From Aeromicrobium phragmitis (GTDB taxonomy: Bacteria; Actinomycetota; Actinomycetes; Propionibacteriales; Nocardioidaceae), in NCBI RefSeq assembly GCF_003674095.1, contig NZ_RDBF01000002.1:62001-126000 (forward strand): DNA of 64,000 nucleotides, in the 5' to 3' direction. The notes beneath the pieces are model-generated. The model searched no databases. It was given only the letters and a program-made list of their open reading frames with translations, and was not told the DNA's origin. This document shows positions 30,918 to 40,617 of the stretch, piece by piece (position 1 is the stretch's first letter; each line of letters starts with the position of its first letter). A program made the translations under genes and the position numbers.

Positions 30918-32804
30918 GTGACTGAAACCAGCACCACCGAGACCGAAGCAGCGCCGAAGAAGCCGGCGCGCAAGTCCGGAGGCTCCCTCGGCGGCAAGGT
31001 GCTCGCCGAACTGCAGGAGATCGCCGCGGGCTTGGGCATCGACGGTTCGAAGATGCGCAAGGGCCAGCTCATCGACGCCATCAAGGAAGCGCGCGGAGAG
31101 GCCCCCAAGGCTGAGAAGCCGGCCGCCGCGTCTTCGACCGCTCCCGCCGCCGACGAGGCCGGCGAGGGCAAGTCGCAGCAGGAGGCGGCACCCGCGCGCC
31201 GCTCCCGCCGCACGGCCGCGCCGAGCGACGACGCCTCCGACCAGGCCTCCGCGCCGACGAGCGAGACCGCCGCCAAGGAGTCGTCGAGCAACGAGACCGA
31301 GGCCAAGAGCGCCAACAAGGGCGGCGAGGCCAAGAAGCGCGACGCTGCCGACCGCGACAAGAGCACGTCCGATCGCGGCGACAAGAACGACCGCGACGAC
31401 AAGAACAAGTCCGACGGCAAGAACGAGCAGCGCGACCGCGGTAACGACAACCGCGGCAATCAGCGCGACGACAACCGCGGCGGCAACGACAGCCGCGGCG
31501 GCAATGACAACCGTGGCAACCAGCGCGACAACAATCGTGGCGGCGGAAATCGCGACGACAACCGCGACGACGCCGGGGGCAACCGCCGCCGCAACCGTCG
31601 CGGCCGAGGCCGTGGCAACAACCGCGGCATGGAGGCTGAGCCGAGCTTCACCGAGGACGACGTTCTCGTCCCTGCGGCCGGCATCCTCGACATCCTCGAC
31701 AATTACGCGTTTGTCCGCACGACGGGCTACCTGCCCAGCGAGAACGACGTGTACGTCTCCATGTCGCTCGTGCGCCGCCTCGGTCTGCGCCGCGGTGACG
31801 CCGTGGTCGGTCAGGTGCGCCAGCCCCGCGAGGGCGAGCGCAAGGAGAAGTTCAACCCGATGGTCAAGATCGACTCGGTCAACGGGATGGAGCCGGAGGA
31901 AGGCAAGCGTCGCGTCGACTTCGGCAAGCTGACGCCGCTCTACCCGTCCGAGCGCCTTCGCCTCGAGAGCGAGGCCGGTGGCACCACCGGTCGCGTCATC
32001 GACCTCGTCTCGCCGATCGGCAAGGGCCAGCGCGGCCTCATCGTCTCGCCGCCCAAGGCCGGTAAGACGATGACGATGCAGCAGGTCGCCAACGCGATCA
32101 CCGAGAACAACCCCGAGTGCCACCTCATGATCGTGCTCGTCGACGAGCGCCCCGAGGAGGTCACCGACTTCCAGCGCACCGTCAAGGGCGAGGTCATCGC
32201 CTCGACCTTCGACCGTCCGGCGTCGGACCACACGACCGTGGCCGAACTGGCGGTGGAGCGCGCCAAGCGACTCGTCGAACTCGGTCACGACGTCGTCGTG
32301 CTGCTCGACGGCATCACACGCCTGGGTCGTGCGTACAACCTCGCCGCTCCCGCGTCCGGCCGCATCATGTCCGGTGGCGTCGACTCCTCGGCGCTGTACC
32401 CGCCGAAGAAGATCTTCGGTGCGGCGCGCAACATCGAGGACGGCGGCTCGCTGACGATCCTCGCCACCGCGCTGGTGGAGACCGGATCGCGCATGGACGA
32501 GGTGATCTTCGAGGAGTTCAAGGGCACCGGCAACTGGGAGCTGCGCCTGCGTCGTGACTTCGCCGAGAAGCGCATCTTCCCGGCCATCGATGTCGCTGCG
32601 TCGAGCACCCGTCGTGAGGAGCTCCTCATGGCCAAGGACGAGCTCGCGATCGTCTGGAAGCTGCGGCGCGTCCTTTCGGGCCTGGAAGGTCAGCAGGGCC
32701 TCGAACTCGTGCTCGACAAGCTCAAGAAGACGTCGAGCAACGTCGAGTTCCTCATGCAGATCAACAAGACGATGCCCGGCGGCGCCAGCAACGGCGACGA
32801 CTGA
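30918..32804 (+). CDS. rho: Transcription termination factor Rho with long N-terminal insertion
   Basis: A 628-aa RNA-dependent ATPase/helicase that ends transcription. After the N-terminal Rho domain (about 25-60) comes an actinobacterial insertion of about 170 residues, rich in Lys/Glu/Ala and then Arg/Asn/Asp/Gly repeats (RGNDNR, RGGN). An RNA-binding cold-shock domain (from about 240) and a RecA-type ATPase with Walker A PKAGKTM follow; Walker B is VLLDGITR and the C-terminal part is normal. Such inserts bind RNA and can promote condensates in related proteins. GTG start with AAGGA 13 nt upstream. Monocistronic, with a strong terminator-like hairpin downstream. Confidence 0.97.
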   Translation: MTETSTTETEAAPKKPARKSGGSLGGKVLAELQEIAAGLGIDGSKMRKGQLIDAIKEARGEAPKAEKPAAASSTAPAADEAGEGKSQQEAAPARRSRRTAAPSDDASDQASAPTSETAAKESSSNETEAKSANKGGEAKKRDAADRDKSTSDRGDKNDRDDKNKSDGKNEQRDRGNDNRGNQRDDNRGGNDSRGGNDNRGNQRDNNRGGGNRDDNRDDAGGNRRRNRRGRGRGNNRGMEAEPSFTEDDVLVPAAGILDILDNYAFVRTTGYLPSENDVYVSMSLVRRLGLRRGDAVVGQVRQPREGERKEKFNPMVKIDSVNGMEPEEGKRRVDFGKLTPLYPSERLRLESEAGGTTGRVIDLVSPIGKGQRGLIVSPPKAGKTMTMQQVANAITENNPECHLMIVLVDERPEEVTDFQRTVKGEVIASTFDRPASDHTTVAELAVERAKRLVELGHDVVVLLDGITRLGRAYNLAAPASGRIMSGGVDSSALYPPKKIFGAARNIEDGGSLTILATALVETGSRMDEVIFEEFKGTGNWELRLRRDFAEKRIFPAIDVAASSTRREELLMAKDELAIVWKLRRVLSGLEGQQGLELVLDKLKKTSSNVEFLMQINKTMPGGASNGDD

Positions 32805-32879
32805 TCGCGACGTCCGTCGCGGTCACGGCTGCCGCGGCCGACTGCGGGCCGACTGCGGGCCGACCGCCATCGTCGGCAT

Positions 32880-32920
32880 CGAGCGCCACCTGTCCGGGTT
32901 CTCTGGACGGGTGGCGCTCG
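32880..32920 (+). terminator. Hairpin downstream of rho
   Basis: CGAGCGCCACC (32880-32890) pairs perfectly with GGTGGCGCTCG (32910-32920), with an inner GTCC/GGAC stem. It is 75 nt after the rho stop and probably terminates its mRNA. Just before it an 11-bp unit, GACTGCGGGCC, is tandemly duplicated (from about 32840). Confidence 0.7.
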
Positions 32921-33019
32921 TCGTCATGCGGCGTCCCGGCTTTCGGTGGCCATGACGTCGACCTCGCCTCGCTGCACGAGCGGTACCGTGCGCGGTGCGG
33001 GGTCAACCTGTCCTCAGGT

Positions 33020-33160
33020 GGGGCGGTGCGTGGTGAACGTATCGGCCGAGGGAGCGGTGCGTGGTGAACCTCATGACGCTCCAGAAAGGTTGGCCACGCA
33101 CCGCTCCCAGGTGCGGGCGCTCGGGAAAGGTTGGCCACGCACCGCTCCCACGTGCGGGCG
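33020..33160. repeat. Second palindromic repeat family upstream of rpmE
   Basis: Two forward copies of GGNGCGGTGCGTGGTGAAC (33020-33038 and 33051-33069) face two reverse copies of GAAAGGTTGGCCACGCACCG followed by CTCCC and GTGCGGGCGC (33084-33120 and 33125-33160). Reverse arms are complementary to the forward arms over GGAGCGGTGCGTGG. The block lies between the rho terminator and the rpmE promoter region. It differs in sequence from the GGTCGAGTAG family. Confidence 0.8.
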
Positions 33161-33287
33161 CGCGGTTCCGGGGAACAAGACGGGCCCGGACTTGGTTGTA
33201 CGAGAGGCAACTGGCAGAATTGCCCCTTGGTTCTGGTTCACGGACTGCGCCGTGGTCCGACCCAGCGACCGACAGAGAGGACTCACC

Positions 33288-33494
33288 ATGAAGCAAGGCA
33301 TTCACCCCGAGTACGTGGAGACCCAGGTCACCTGCACCTGCGGCAACACCTTCACGACGCGCAGCACCGCGACCGAGGGCACACTCCGCGCCGACGTGTG
33401 CTCGGCCTGCCACCCGTTCTACACGGGCAAGCAGAAGATCCTCGACACCGGCGGACGCGTCGCCCGCTTCGAGAAGCGCTACGGCAAGAAATAA
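33288..33494 (+). CDS. rpmE: 50S ribosomal protein L31 (zinc-binding form)
   Basis: A 68-aa bL31 with all four zinc ligands: Cys16, Cys18 (CTC), Cys38 and Cys41 (CSAC). It is therefore the C+ paralogue used under zinc-replete conditions. It begins [10 protein letters not shown] and ends KRYGKK as usual. ATG 33288 is chosen over the longer upstream frame, which runs through repeats; GAGAGG lies 8-9 nt upstream. It is followed by a strong terminator and then prfA, the standard actinobacterial order rho-rpmE-prfA-prmC. Confidence 0.97.
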   Translation: MKQGIHPEYVETQVTCTCGNTFTTRSTATEGTLRADVCSACHPFYTGKQKILDTGGRVARFEKRYGKK

Positions 33495-33501
33495 CGCCGT
33501 C

Positions 33502-33536
33502 AGAACGCCGGTCCTGCAGTGCAGGACCGGCGTTCT
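33502..33536 (+). terminator. Terminator between rpmE and prfA
   Basis: AGAACGCCGGTCCTGC (33502-33517) and its exact complement (33521-33536) around a 3-nt loop; no U tract follows. A perfect 16-bp stem starting 7 nt after the rpmE stop. Confidence 0.85.
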
Positions 33537-33579
33537 CCTGTGCGCAGGCGTCGTACGGATGAGCGAGTAAGGAGCGGGA

Positions 33580-34644
33580 GTGTTCGAGGCGGTGGAGGGG
33601 CTCGTGCGCGAGCATCGCGAGCTGGAGAGCGCCATGGCCGATCCGGCCGTGCACGCCGATCCTGCACGCGCCAAGAAGCTCGGCCAGCGCTACGCGGAGC
33701 TGACCGCGATCGTGCGGACCTACCGTGACTGGCAGCAGGCCAGTGACGACATCGAGGCAGCCCGCGAACTCGGCCTCGACGACGAGGTCGGCGACCTCGA
33801 ACGGCGCATCCCCGAGCTCGAAGAGCGATTGCAGCGGCTCCTCGTGCCCCGCGACCCCTCCGACGGCAAGGACGTCATCCTCGAGATCAAGGGCGGGGAA
33901 GGCGGCGAAGAGTCGGCGTTGTTCGCTGGCGACCTGGTGCGGATGTACACCCGTTACGCCGAGCAACACGGCTGGCGCACGGAGATCCTCGACGCCACCG
34001 AGTCGGCCTTGGGCGGCTACAAGTCCGTCACCGTCGCGGTCAAGGCGAAGGGCACCCCGGAGCCGGGGGAGGCGCCCTATGCGCTGCTGAAGTTCGAGGG
34101 AGGTGTCCACCGCGTGCAACGCGTTCCGGTCACCGAGTCGCAGGGACGCATCCACACCTCCGCCGCCGGCGTGCTCGTGCTGCCCGAGGCGGAGGAGATC
34201 GACGTCGAGCTCCACGACAACGACCTGCGGATCGACGTCTTCCGCAGCTCCGGACCCGGCGGTCAGAGTGTCAACACGACCGATTCGGCGGTGCGCATCA
34301 CGCACCTGCCCACCGGGATCGTCGTGAGCATGCAGAACGAGAAGAGCCAGCTGCAGAACAAGGAGCAGGCATTGCGCGTGCTCCGCTCGCGATTGCTCGA
34401 CGCCGCGCAGGCGGCCGCGGACGCCGAAGCCGCCGACGTGCGCAAATCGCAGGTCAGGACGGTCGACCGTTCCGAACGCGTCCGCACCTACAACTTCCCG
34501 GAGAACCGCATCTCCGACCACCGCACCGGTTTCAAGGCCTACAACCTCGACCAGGTCATGGACGGAGCGCTCGACGACGTCATCACCTCGCTCGTCGAGG
34601 CCGACCTCGCCGAGCGCCTGGCCTCCCTGGAGTCGGCCGAGTGA
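33580..34644 (+). CDS. prfA: Peptide chain release factor 1
   Basis: A 354-aa class I release factor for UAA/UAG. It has the stop-codon recognition PVT motif (in [17 protein letters not shown]) and the GGQ catalytic loop ([18 protein letters not shown], about 230-246). GTG start with AAGGAG 5 nt upstream. The last codons overlap prmC (GTGA), whose product methylates the GGQ glutamine, so factor and modifier are made together. Confidence 0.97.
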   Translation: MFEAVEGLVREHRELESAMADPAVHADPARAKKLGQRYAELTAIVRTYRDWQQASDDIEAARELGLDDEVGDLERRIPELEERLQRLLVPRDPSDGKDVILEIKGGEGGEESALFAGDLVRMYTRYAEQHGWRTEILDATESALGGYKSVTVAVKAKGTPEPGEAPYALLKFEGGVHRVQRVPVTESQGRIHTSAAGVLVLPEAEEIDVELHDNDLRIDVFRSSGPGGQSVNTTDSAVRITHLPTGIVVSMQNEKSQLQNKEQALRVLRSRLLDAAQAAADAEAADVRKSQVRTVDRSERVRTYNFPENRISDHRTGFKAYNLDQVMDGALDDVITSLVEADLAERLASLESAE

Positions 34645-35474
34645 GCACGAAGGCCCTCCTGGAGCAGGCCACCGCCCGCTTGGCCGAGGCGGGCGTCGCG
34701 TCGCCTCGCGTCGACGCAGAGCTGCTGCTCAGCCACGTCACCGGCATGCCGCGCGCGCTCCTCGTCGTGGCGGCACGGGTCGACGACGTCCAGCGGCGCA
34801 GCTTCGCCGAGCTCGTGGACGCGCGGGCCCGGCGCGTCCCGCTTCAGTACCTCACCGGCAGCACCGCGTTCCGCTACGTCGATCTCGAGGTCGGGCCCGG
34901 CGTCTTCGTGCCGCGCCCCGAGACCGAGCTCCTGGCGGGCTGGGCGATCGAGGAGGCCGCGCCGCACGAGCGGCCGGTCGTCGTCGACCTGTGCACCGGC
35001 TCCGGCGCGATCGCGCTGTCGATCGTCCACGAGGTACCCCAGGCGAGCGTTCACGCTGTGGAACTCGACGAGAAGGCGTTCGGGTGGGCGCAGCGCAATC
35101 TCGACGGGACGGGCGTCGACCTCCGTCAGGGGGACATGGCAGAGGCGTTCACCGACCTCGACGGGTCGGTCGACGTCGTGGTGACCAATCCTCCCTACAT
35201 CCCGCTGGAGGCGTGGGAGAGCGTCGCGCCCGAGGCGCGCGACCACGACCCGGCGCTCGCGCTGTGGTCCGGCGACGACGGACTCGATGCGATGCGCGTC
35301 GTGGAGCAGGTGGCGTGGCGATTGCTCAAGCCCGGGGGAGTCGTCGGGGCCGAGCACGCCGATGCCCAGGGGCAGACGGCGCCCGGGGTGTTCGCCGAAC
35401 GATGGGCCGAGGTCCACGATCACCGTGATCTCGCGGGACGACCCCGGTTCGTCACGGCGCGCAAGCCAGGCTGA
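34641..35474 (+). CDS. prmC: Peptide chain release factor N5-glutamine methyltransferase
   Basis: A 277-aa SAM-dependent methyltransferase that methylates the GGQ glutamine of release factors. It has the N-terminal helical substrate-binding domain (about 1-75), the motif [12 protein letters not shown] (about 117-127) and the NPPY active-site motif (about 183-186). GTG start overlaps the prfA stop. Standard partner and position. Confidence 0.96.
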   Translation: MSTKALLEQATARLAEAGVASPRVDAELLLSHVTGMPRALLVVAARVDDVQRRSFAELVDARARRVPLQYLTGSTAFRYVDLEVGPGVFVPRPETELLAGWAIEEAAPHERPVVVDLCTGSGAIALSIVHEVPQASVHAVELDEKAFGWAQRNLDGTGVDLRQGDMAEAFTDLDGSVDVVVTNPPYIPLEAWESVAPEARDHDPALALWSGDDGLDAMRVVEQVAWRLLKPGGVVGAEHADAQGQTAPGVFAERWAEVHDHRDLAGRPRFVTARKPG

Positions 35475-35498
35475 CGTCGGCGCGGTAACGCTGCAGCG

Positions 35499-35504
35499 TA
35501 GGGT
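35499..35504 (+). promoter_or_regulatory. -10 box of a leaderless promoter (CDP-alcohol phosphotransferase)
   Basis: TAGGGT followed by 6 nt and the GTG at 35511. Confidence 0.6.
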
Positions 35505-35510
35505 TGACAC

Positions 35511-36098
35511 GTGAGCGCGCAGTTGCCCGGTCCGGGGCCGTTCAAGACGATCCCGAACCTCGTCACCGTCGTGCGCACGGTGGCGGCGACCGCGCTCGGC
35601 CTCATCGCACTCGGCGTCGACGACCGCGTTCCGTGGCTCATCGCGGGGTACCTGACCTACTGGCTCGGCGACAGCCTCGACGGCCTCCTAGCCCGGTTGT
35701 TGCACCAGGAGACACGCGCCGGTGCCGTCTTCGACATCTGCAGCGACCGCCTCTGCACCGCGATCCTCGCCTGCGGTCTGGCGCTGGAGCAGCCGCACCT
35801 CGTCGTGCCGATCGCGATCTTCCTGCTGAACTTCATGGTCGTCGACAACGTGCTCTCGTTGTCGTTCCTGCTGTGGCCGATCGTCAGCCCCAACTACTTC
35901 GGCCAGGTCGACCAGACCGTCTTCCGATACAACTGGTCGCACCCGGCCAAGGCCCTCAACAACGTCGGAATCGTCGTCGCCGTCGTCATCGGCAACCTCT
36001 GGCTCGCGCTCGTGATCGTGCTCGCGCAGCTCGCCGTCAAGATCGTCAGCGCAGTGAAGGTGGCTCGGCTCAGCACCCACCGAGAGTCGGTGGCGTGA
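35511..36098 (+). CDS. CDP-alcohol phosphatidyltransferase family protein
   Basis: A 195-aa membrane enzyme with the full catalytic signature D-x2-D-G-x2-A-R-x8-G-x3-D-x3-D, seen as GDSLDGLLAR then GAVFDICSD (about 49-75). About six membrane helices. Such enzymes transfer a phosphatidyl group from CDP-diacylglycerol to an alcohol (glycerol phosphate, inositol phosphate, serine); which alcohol is used here cannot be told. It overlaps the next membrane protein gene by GTGA, suggesting joint production. Confidence 0.88.
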   Translation: MSAQLPGPGPFKTIPNLVTVVRTVAATALGLIALGVDDRVPWLIAGYLTYWLGDSLDGLLARLLHQETRAGAVFDICSDRLCTAILACGLALEQPHLVVPIAIFLLNFMVVDNVLSLSFLLWPIVSPNYFGQVDQTVFRYNWSHPAKALNNVGIVVAVVIGNLWLALVIVLAQLAVKIVSAVKVARLSTHRESVA

Positions 36099-36592
36099 GC
36101 GATCTGCTCACCGTGCTCAGCGCGCTGGGCTTCGGTGTGTTGTCGTCCATCATCCCGCTGTTCAACTCCGAGCTGTACGTCGGTGTCGTGGCGGCGGCGG
36201 CGCGGCCGCAAATCACCGCCATCGCGGTGCTCGCGATGGCCGTCGGTACGGTCGCCGGCAAGCTCTTCTTGTTCGTGCTGGCGAGCCGTGGCTCGGAGAA
36301 GTTCGGCGTCGGCAAGGCCATGAACGGCGAGGAGAAGCCGCTGCCCGCGACGCGCTTCAAGCTGTGGTTGCGCCAGACGAGCGATCTGCTGATGGCCTGG
36401 CTCGGGGACTCGCGCCTCGGGCCGTTGACGATCCTGTTGGCGGCGTCCGTGGGGATTCCGCCGCTGTTCGTCGTCGCCGTGATGGCCGGCGTCGCGCGCC
36501 AGAACATCGTGCTGTTCGCGGTCGCGGTCTTCGTCGGACGGCTCGCCCGCTTCGCCGTCGTCGCCGTCCCGATCGCCCTCGCCGCCCACTGA
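36095..36592 (+). CDS. Small multi-helix membrane protein, YqaA/DedA-like
   Basis: A 165-aa protein with about four hydrophobic segments (about 7-30, 38-62, 103-127, 135-160). The sequence GVLSSIIPLFNSELYVGVVAAA resembles the reentrant acidic motif of the VTT/DedA superfamily (YqaA branch), whose members flip or move lipids and ions. Assignment is tentative. GTG 36095 overlaps the upstream stop. Coupling to a lipid head-group transferase supports a membrane-lipid role, by inference. Confidence 0.6.
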   Translation: MSDLLTVLSALGFGVLSSIIPLFNSELYVGVVAAAARPQITAIAVLAMAVGTVAGKLFLFVLASRGSEKFGVGKAMNGEEKPLPATRFKLWLRQTSDLLMAWLGDSRLGPLTILLAASVGIPPLFVVAVMAGVARQNIVLFAVAVFVGRLARFAVVAVPIALAAH

Positions 36593-36638
36593 GAGAACCC
36601 GGGCCGCGTCCGGGGATCGGCGATGCGGTGGCGGCGAC

Positions 36639-36644
36639 TACGCT
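36639..36644 (+). promoter_or_regulatory. -10 box of a near-leaderless promoter (Sua5-type gene)
   Basis: TACGCT followed by 7 nt and the GTG at 36652. Confidence 0.5.
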
Positions 36645-36651
36645 GTCCCGC

Positions 36652-37296
36652 GTGAGAACGCACGACTTGGCGCAGGATCTCGAGGCCGGTATCGCCGCTG
36701 CCGAACGCGCTGTTCGCGACGGTCATCTGGTCGTGCTCCCGACCGACACCGTCTACGGCGTCGGCGCCAACGCGTTCGCGCCGGCGGCCGTTCAGCGGCT
36801 GCTCGAGGCGAAGGGCCGTACCCGGCAGAAACCGCCTCCGGTGCTCGTGGGCCGGGCCGGCACCCTCGATGCGCTCGCCATCGACATCCCGGGGTGGTTG
36901 CGCCGGATGCTGGACGACTTGTGGCCCGGCGCGCTCACGGTGGTGCTTCGCGCGCAGCCGTCCCTGACGTGGGACCTGGGCGAGACGCACGGCACCGTCG
37001 CAGTGCGCGTCCCCGGCGATGAGCGAGCCCGCCGGTTGCTCGACGTGACCGGCCCGCTGGCGGTCAGCAGCGCGAACCTCACCGGCCGGCCTGCGGCCAC
37101 GACGGTCGAGGAGGCGCAGGAGATGCTCGGCGAGAGCGTCGCGGTGTACCTCGACGGGGGGCCGTCGGGCGAGGCCGTGCCGTCGACGATCCTCGACGTC
37201 ACGGGCGCGACGCCACGTATCCTGCGGCAGGGCGCGGTCCCGCTCGACCGCCTGCACGAGTTCAACAACACCATCGAACCGGCGGCGGGGGAGTAG
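36652..37296 (+). CDS. L-threonylcarbamoyladenylate synthase (Sua5/YciO/TsaC family)
   Basis: A 214-aa single YrdC domain. It condenses threonine, bicarbonate and ATP to threonylcarbamoyl-AMP for the t6A37 modification of ANN-decoding tRNAs. Motifs: VVLPTDTVYGVGANAF near the N terminus, KGRTRQKPPPVLVG (substrate loop), and PLAVSSANLTGRPAATT. It lacks the C-terminal Sua5 domain, as in TsaC. Position after prmC is typical for actinobacteria. Its TAG overlaps the following GTG by one base. Confidence 0.92.
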   Translation: MRTHDLAQDLEAGIAAAERAVRDGHLVVLPTDTVYGVGANAFAPAAVQRLLEAKGRTRQKPPPVLVGRAGTLDALAIDIPGWLRRMLDDLWPGALTVVLRAQPSLTWDLGETHGTVAVRVPGDERARRLLDVTGPLAVSSANLTGRPAATTVEEAQEMLGESVAVYLDGGPSGEAVPSTILDVTGATPRILRQGAVPLDRLHEFNNTIEPAAGE

Positions 37297-38417
37297 TGCG
37301 CGAGTACCTCGTCGTCTTCGGTATCGCCCTCGGGGTGACCTACCTGTTGGCCTCGATCGCCCGGCAGTCGGCCCACACCCTGGGTGCCGTCGCCCGGGTC
37401 CGCGATCGCGACGTGCACGCGGTGCCGATGCCGTACTTCGGCGGTCCGGCCATGCTCGGCGGCCTCCTGGCCGCGTATCTGGTGGCGACCCATCTGCCGT
37501 TCCTGTCCCGCGGTGACACGACCGTCTTCGAGGACGTTCGTGCGGTGATCGTCGGCGGAGCGCTCATCTGCGCCGTGGGAATCATCGACGACGTCTTCGA
37601 ACTCGATGCGCTCAGCAAGTTCGCCGGCCAGGTGTTCGCCGGCGTCGTCGTGGTCGCGATGGGCGTGCAGTTCGTCTATCTGCCGTTGCCGGGTACCTAT
37701 TTCGGCCTCGATCAGGTTCAGGCGATGATCCTCACGGTGCTGCTGATCGTGGCGACCGTCAACGCCGTCAACTTCGTGGACGGGCTCGACGGACTCGCCG
37801 CCGGCATCGTCGGTATCGGCGCCATCGCGTTCTTCATCTACGCCTTCGTGCTCGCGGTCGAGAACGGCGAGTCGCGGGCGATGTCGTCGGCGTTGCTCAC
37901 CGCCGGGCTGGCCGGGGTGTGCCTCGGCATCCTGCCGCACAACTTCTTTCCGGCGCGGATGTTCATCGGCGATTCGGGCTCGATGCTGGTCGGCTTCGTC
38001 CTGGCCTGCTCGGCGATCAGCCTCACCGGCCAGTTCCCCGCGACGAGCATCTCGGAGGGCATCGGCGGGTCGGACGCGAGTTTCGTGGCGGCCTTCCTCC
38101 CGCTGATCCTGCCGTTCGCGATCGTGTCCATCCCGTTCGTGGACATGGGGCTGGCGGTCATCCGGCGCACGCGCGCGGGCCGCTCGCCCTTCAGCCCCGA
38201 CAAGATGCATTTGCACCACCGGCTGCTCGAGATCGGCCACTCGCACCGGCGCGCGGTCCTGCTCATGTACGCGGCCGCCGCCCTCGTGGCGTTCGGCGTG
38301 GTGATCTTCAGCCTGTTCAGCGGGTGGCAGCTCGTCACCGTCTTCGGCCTGCTCACGGTGCTCGTCGTGGGGGCGATCGTCCTGCTGCCCCGCTTCGAGG
38401 CGAAGGTGTGGAAGTGA
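37296..38417 (+). CDS. Undecaprenyl-phosphate sugar-1-phosphate transferase (WecA/TagO type)
   Basis: A 373-aa polytopic enzyme of the MraY/WecA/TagO family, about 11 helices. It moves a sugar phosphate (usually GlcNAc-1-P) from UDP to undecaprenyl or decaprenyl phosphate, starting wall-polymer or arabinogalactan-type linker synthesis. Catalytic motifs: GIIDDVFELD (Asp pair), NAVNFVDGLDGLA, FIGDSGSM and the cytoplasmic HLHHR loop. GTG shares its G with the Sua5 stop, and its own stop overlaps the AtpI-like gene. Placement just upstream of atp genes is common in this phylum. Confidence 0.92.
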   Translation: MREYLVVFGIALGVTYLLASIARQSAHTLGAVARVRDRDVHAVPMPYFGGPAMLGGLLAAYLVATHLPFLSRGDTTVFEDVRAVIVGGALICAVGIIDDVFELDALSKFAGQVFAGVVVVAMGVQFVYLPLPGTYFGLDQVQAMILTVLLIVATVNAVNFVDGLDGLAAGIVGIGAIAFFIYAFVLAVENGESRAMSSALLTAGLAGVCLGILPHNFFPARMFIGDSGSMLVGFVLACSAISLTGQFPATSISEGIGGSDASFVAAFLPLILPFAIVSIPFVDMGLAVIRRTRAGRSPFSPDKMHLHHRLLEIGHSHRRAVLLMYAAAALVAFGVVIFSLFSGWQLVTVFGLLTVLVVGAIVLLPRFEAKVWK

Positions 38418-38848
38418 GACGTCCTCGGCGGATCACCGGTCTCGTCGCCCTCGTCGTGGTCGCCGTGTGCGCCGGGTTCGGTGCGCATCAGGACGGAATC
38501 GCAGGTGCTGTGTCCGCGCTGGTCGGCGGCGCCGTGGTGATCGTGTTCCTGGGCTCGACCGCGGCGGTGCTCGGGCCGATGGTGAAAGTGCTGCCGCACG
38601 CGTCGATGGCGACCTCCATGCTGTTCTACCTCACGAAGATCGCCGCGCTGCTCGCGCTGTTCGTGGTGCTCCAGGACTTCACTCGCCCCGCCGGACCCCT
38701 CGACCGTGGCATCCTGAGTGGTACCGTCATCGTCGCCACCATCGTCTGGCTCGTGACCCGCACCATCGACGACACCCGCGCCAGGGTGCCGACCTTCGAC
38801 CTGCCTGATGACTCTGACAGTGCCCCTGATACGTTGGAGGGGCAGTGA
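38414..38848 (+). CDS. AtpI-like membrane protein at the head of the atp operon
   Basis: A 144-aa protein with four hydrophobic segments (about 8-27, 32-56, 66-86, 98-116) and an acidic C-terminal tail. Position between WecA and atpB, size and topology fit the poorly conserved AtpI/ATP synthase protein I, which helps assemble the c-ring or imports Mg2+. Sequence identity alone would not establish it. GTG 38414 overlaps the upstream stop; GTG 38408 is an alternative. Confidence 0.6.
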   Translation: MRRPRRITGLVALVVVAVCAGFGAHQDGIAGAVSALVGGAVVIVFLGSTAAVLGPMVKVLPHASMATSMLFYLTKIAALLALFVVLQDFTRPAGPLDRGILSGTVIVATIVWLVTRTIDDTRARVPTFDLPDDSDSAPDTLEGQ

Positions 38849-38932
38849 GCGGCGTCTCTCCCGCGCACTGTGCTCCCGTGACGCAAGCCCAGGCGGTTCG
38901 CCACGCAACCGCGCCACAGAAGGATTGACGAC

Positions 38933-39727
38933 TTGACGATCGCGACCGTGATCAGCGCCGCTTCCGGCGGTGAAGGGTTCGCCCCGCCCGGGCCCGCCGA
39001 TTTCCACTTGCCGCCGTTGTTCGGCGAGGTCACCAAGCCGATGCTCCTCGTCGTGCTCGCCGCGGTCCTCGTTTTCGCTTTCACGTATCTTGCTGCACGC
39101 CCGGCCGCCGTTGTGCCCGGGCGTTTGCAGTTCGCGGGCGAGTACGTCTACGGCTTCGTGCGCAATGGCATCGCCCGCGAGAGCATCGGGTCTGAGCACT
39201 TCATGAAGTTCGTGCCGTATCTGTTCGCGCTGTTCCTGTTCGTCGCGGTGAACAACTACTTCGGGCTCGTCCCGTTCATCCAGTACCCGCCGATGTCGCA
39301 CTTCGGTTTCCCGCTGGGCCTCGCGCTGCTGACCTGGATCCTCTACATCGGCGTGGGCATCGGGAAGCACGGTTTCCTGGGCTACCTCAAGCACATCACG
39401 ATCCCCAGCGGCGTCAAGGGCCCCGTGCTCGCGATCATCATCCCGCTCGAGTTCCTCTCCAACATCCTGGTGCGGCCGGCCACGCTGTCGCTGCGTCTGT
39501 TCGCCAACATGTTCGCCGGACACCTCCTGCTCATGCTGTTCGCGTTCGGCGGCGAGTACCTGCTCTTCGAGTCCACGAGCCTCATCAACGGCATCGCCGG
39601 TGTGCTGTCGTTCGTGATGTTCGGCGCCGTCACGGTGCTCGAGCTGCTGATCATGTTCTTGCAGGCCTACGTGTTCACGCTGCTGACCGCCACCTACCTC
39701 GGGGAATCGCTCGCCGACGAGCACTGA
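38933..39727 (+). CDS. atpB: ATP synthase F0 subunit a
   Basis: A 264-aa membrane subunit forming the proton half-channels against the c-ring. The essential Arg lies in LSLRLFANMFAGH (about 195-207), and the final helices with Glu/Gln (VLELLIMFLQAYVFTLL) are standard. The start is TTG at 38933, with GAAGGA 9 nt upstream; no ATG or GTG gives a better fit. First canonical gene of the complete atp operon. Confidence 0.96.
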   Translation: MTIATVISAASGGEGFAPPGPADFHLPPLFGEVTKPMLLVVLAAVLVFAFTYLAARPAAVVPGRLQFAGEYVYGFVRNGIARESIGSEHFMKFVPYLFALFLFVAVNNYFGLVPFIQYPPMSHFGFPLGLALLTWILYIGVGIGKHGFLGYLKHITIPSGVKGPVLAIIIPLEFLSNILVRPATLSLRLFANMFAGHLLLMLFAFGGEYLLFESTSLINGIAGVLSFVMFGAVTVLELLIMFLQAYVFTLLTATYLGESLADEH

Positions 39728-39839
39728 GCGACGAGACTTCGCTCCGGCCACGGAGCGGCACAACTGAATACGTCCCACCATTCCCGGACCGCTCGGGTCC
39801 AGAACAGACGCTTGGAGCGTCACGACGAAAGGAAAAGCC

Positions 39840-40616
<777 letters not shown>

Positions 40617-40617
<1 letters not shown>

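Noticed and set aside
33161-33287. Zur box in front of rpmE
   Set aside because: The L31 here is the zinc-binding form, normally not Zur-repressed, and no convincing palindrome is present near the start.
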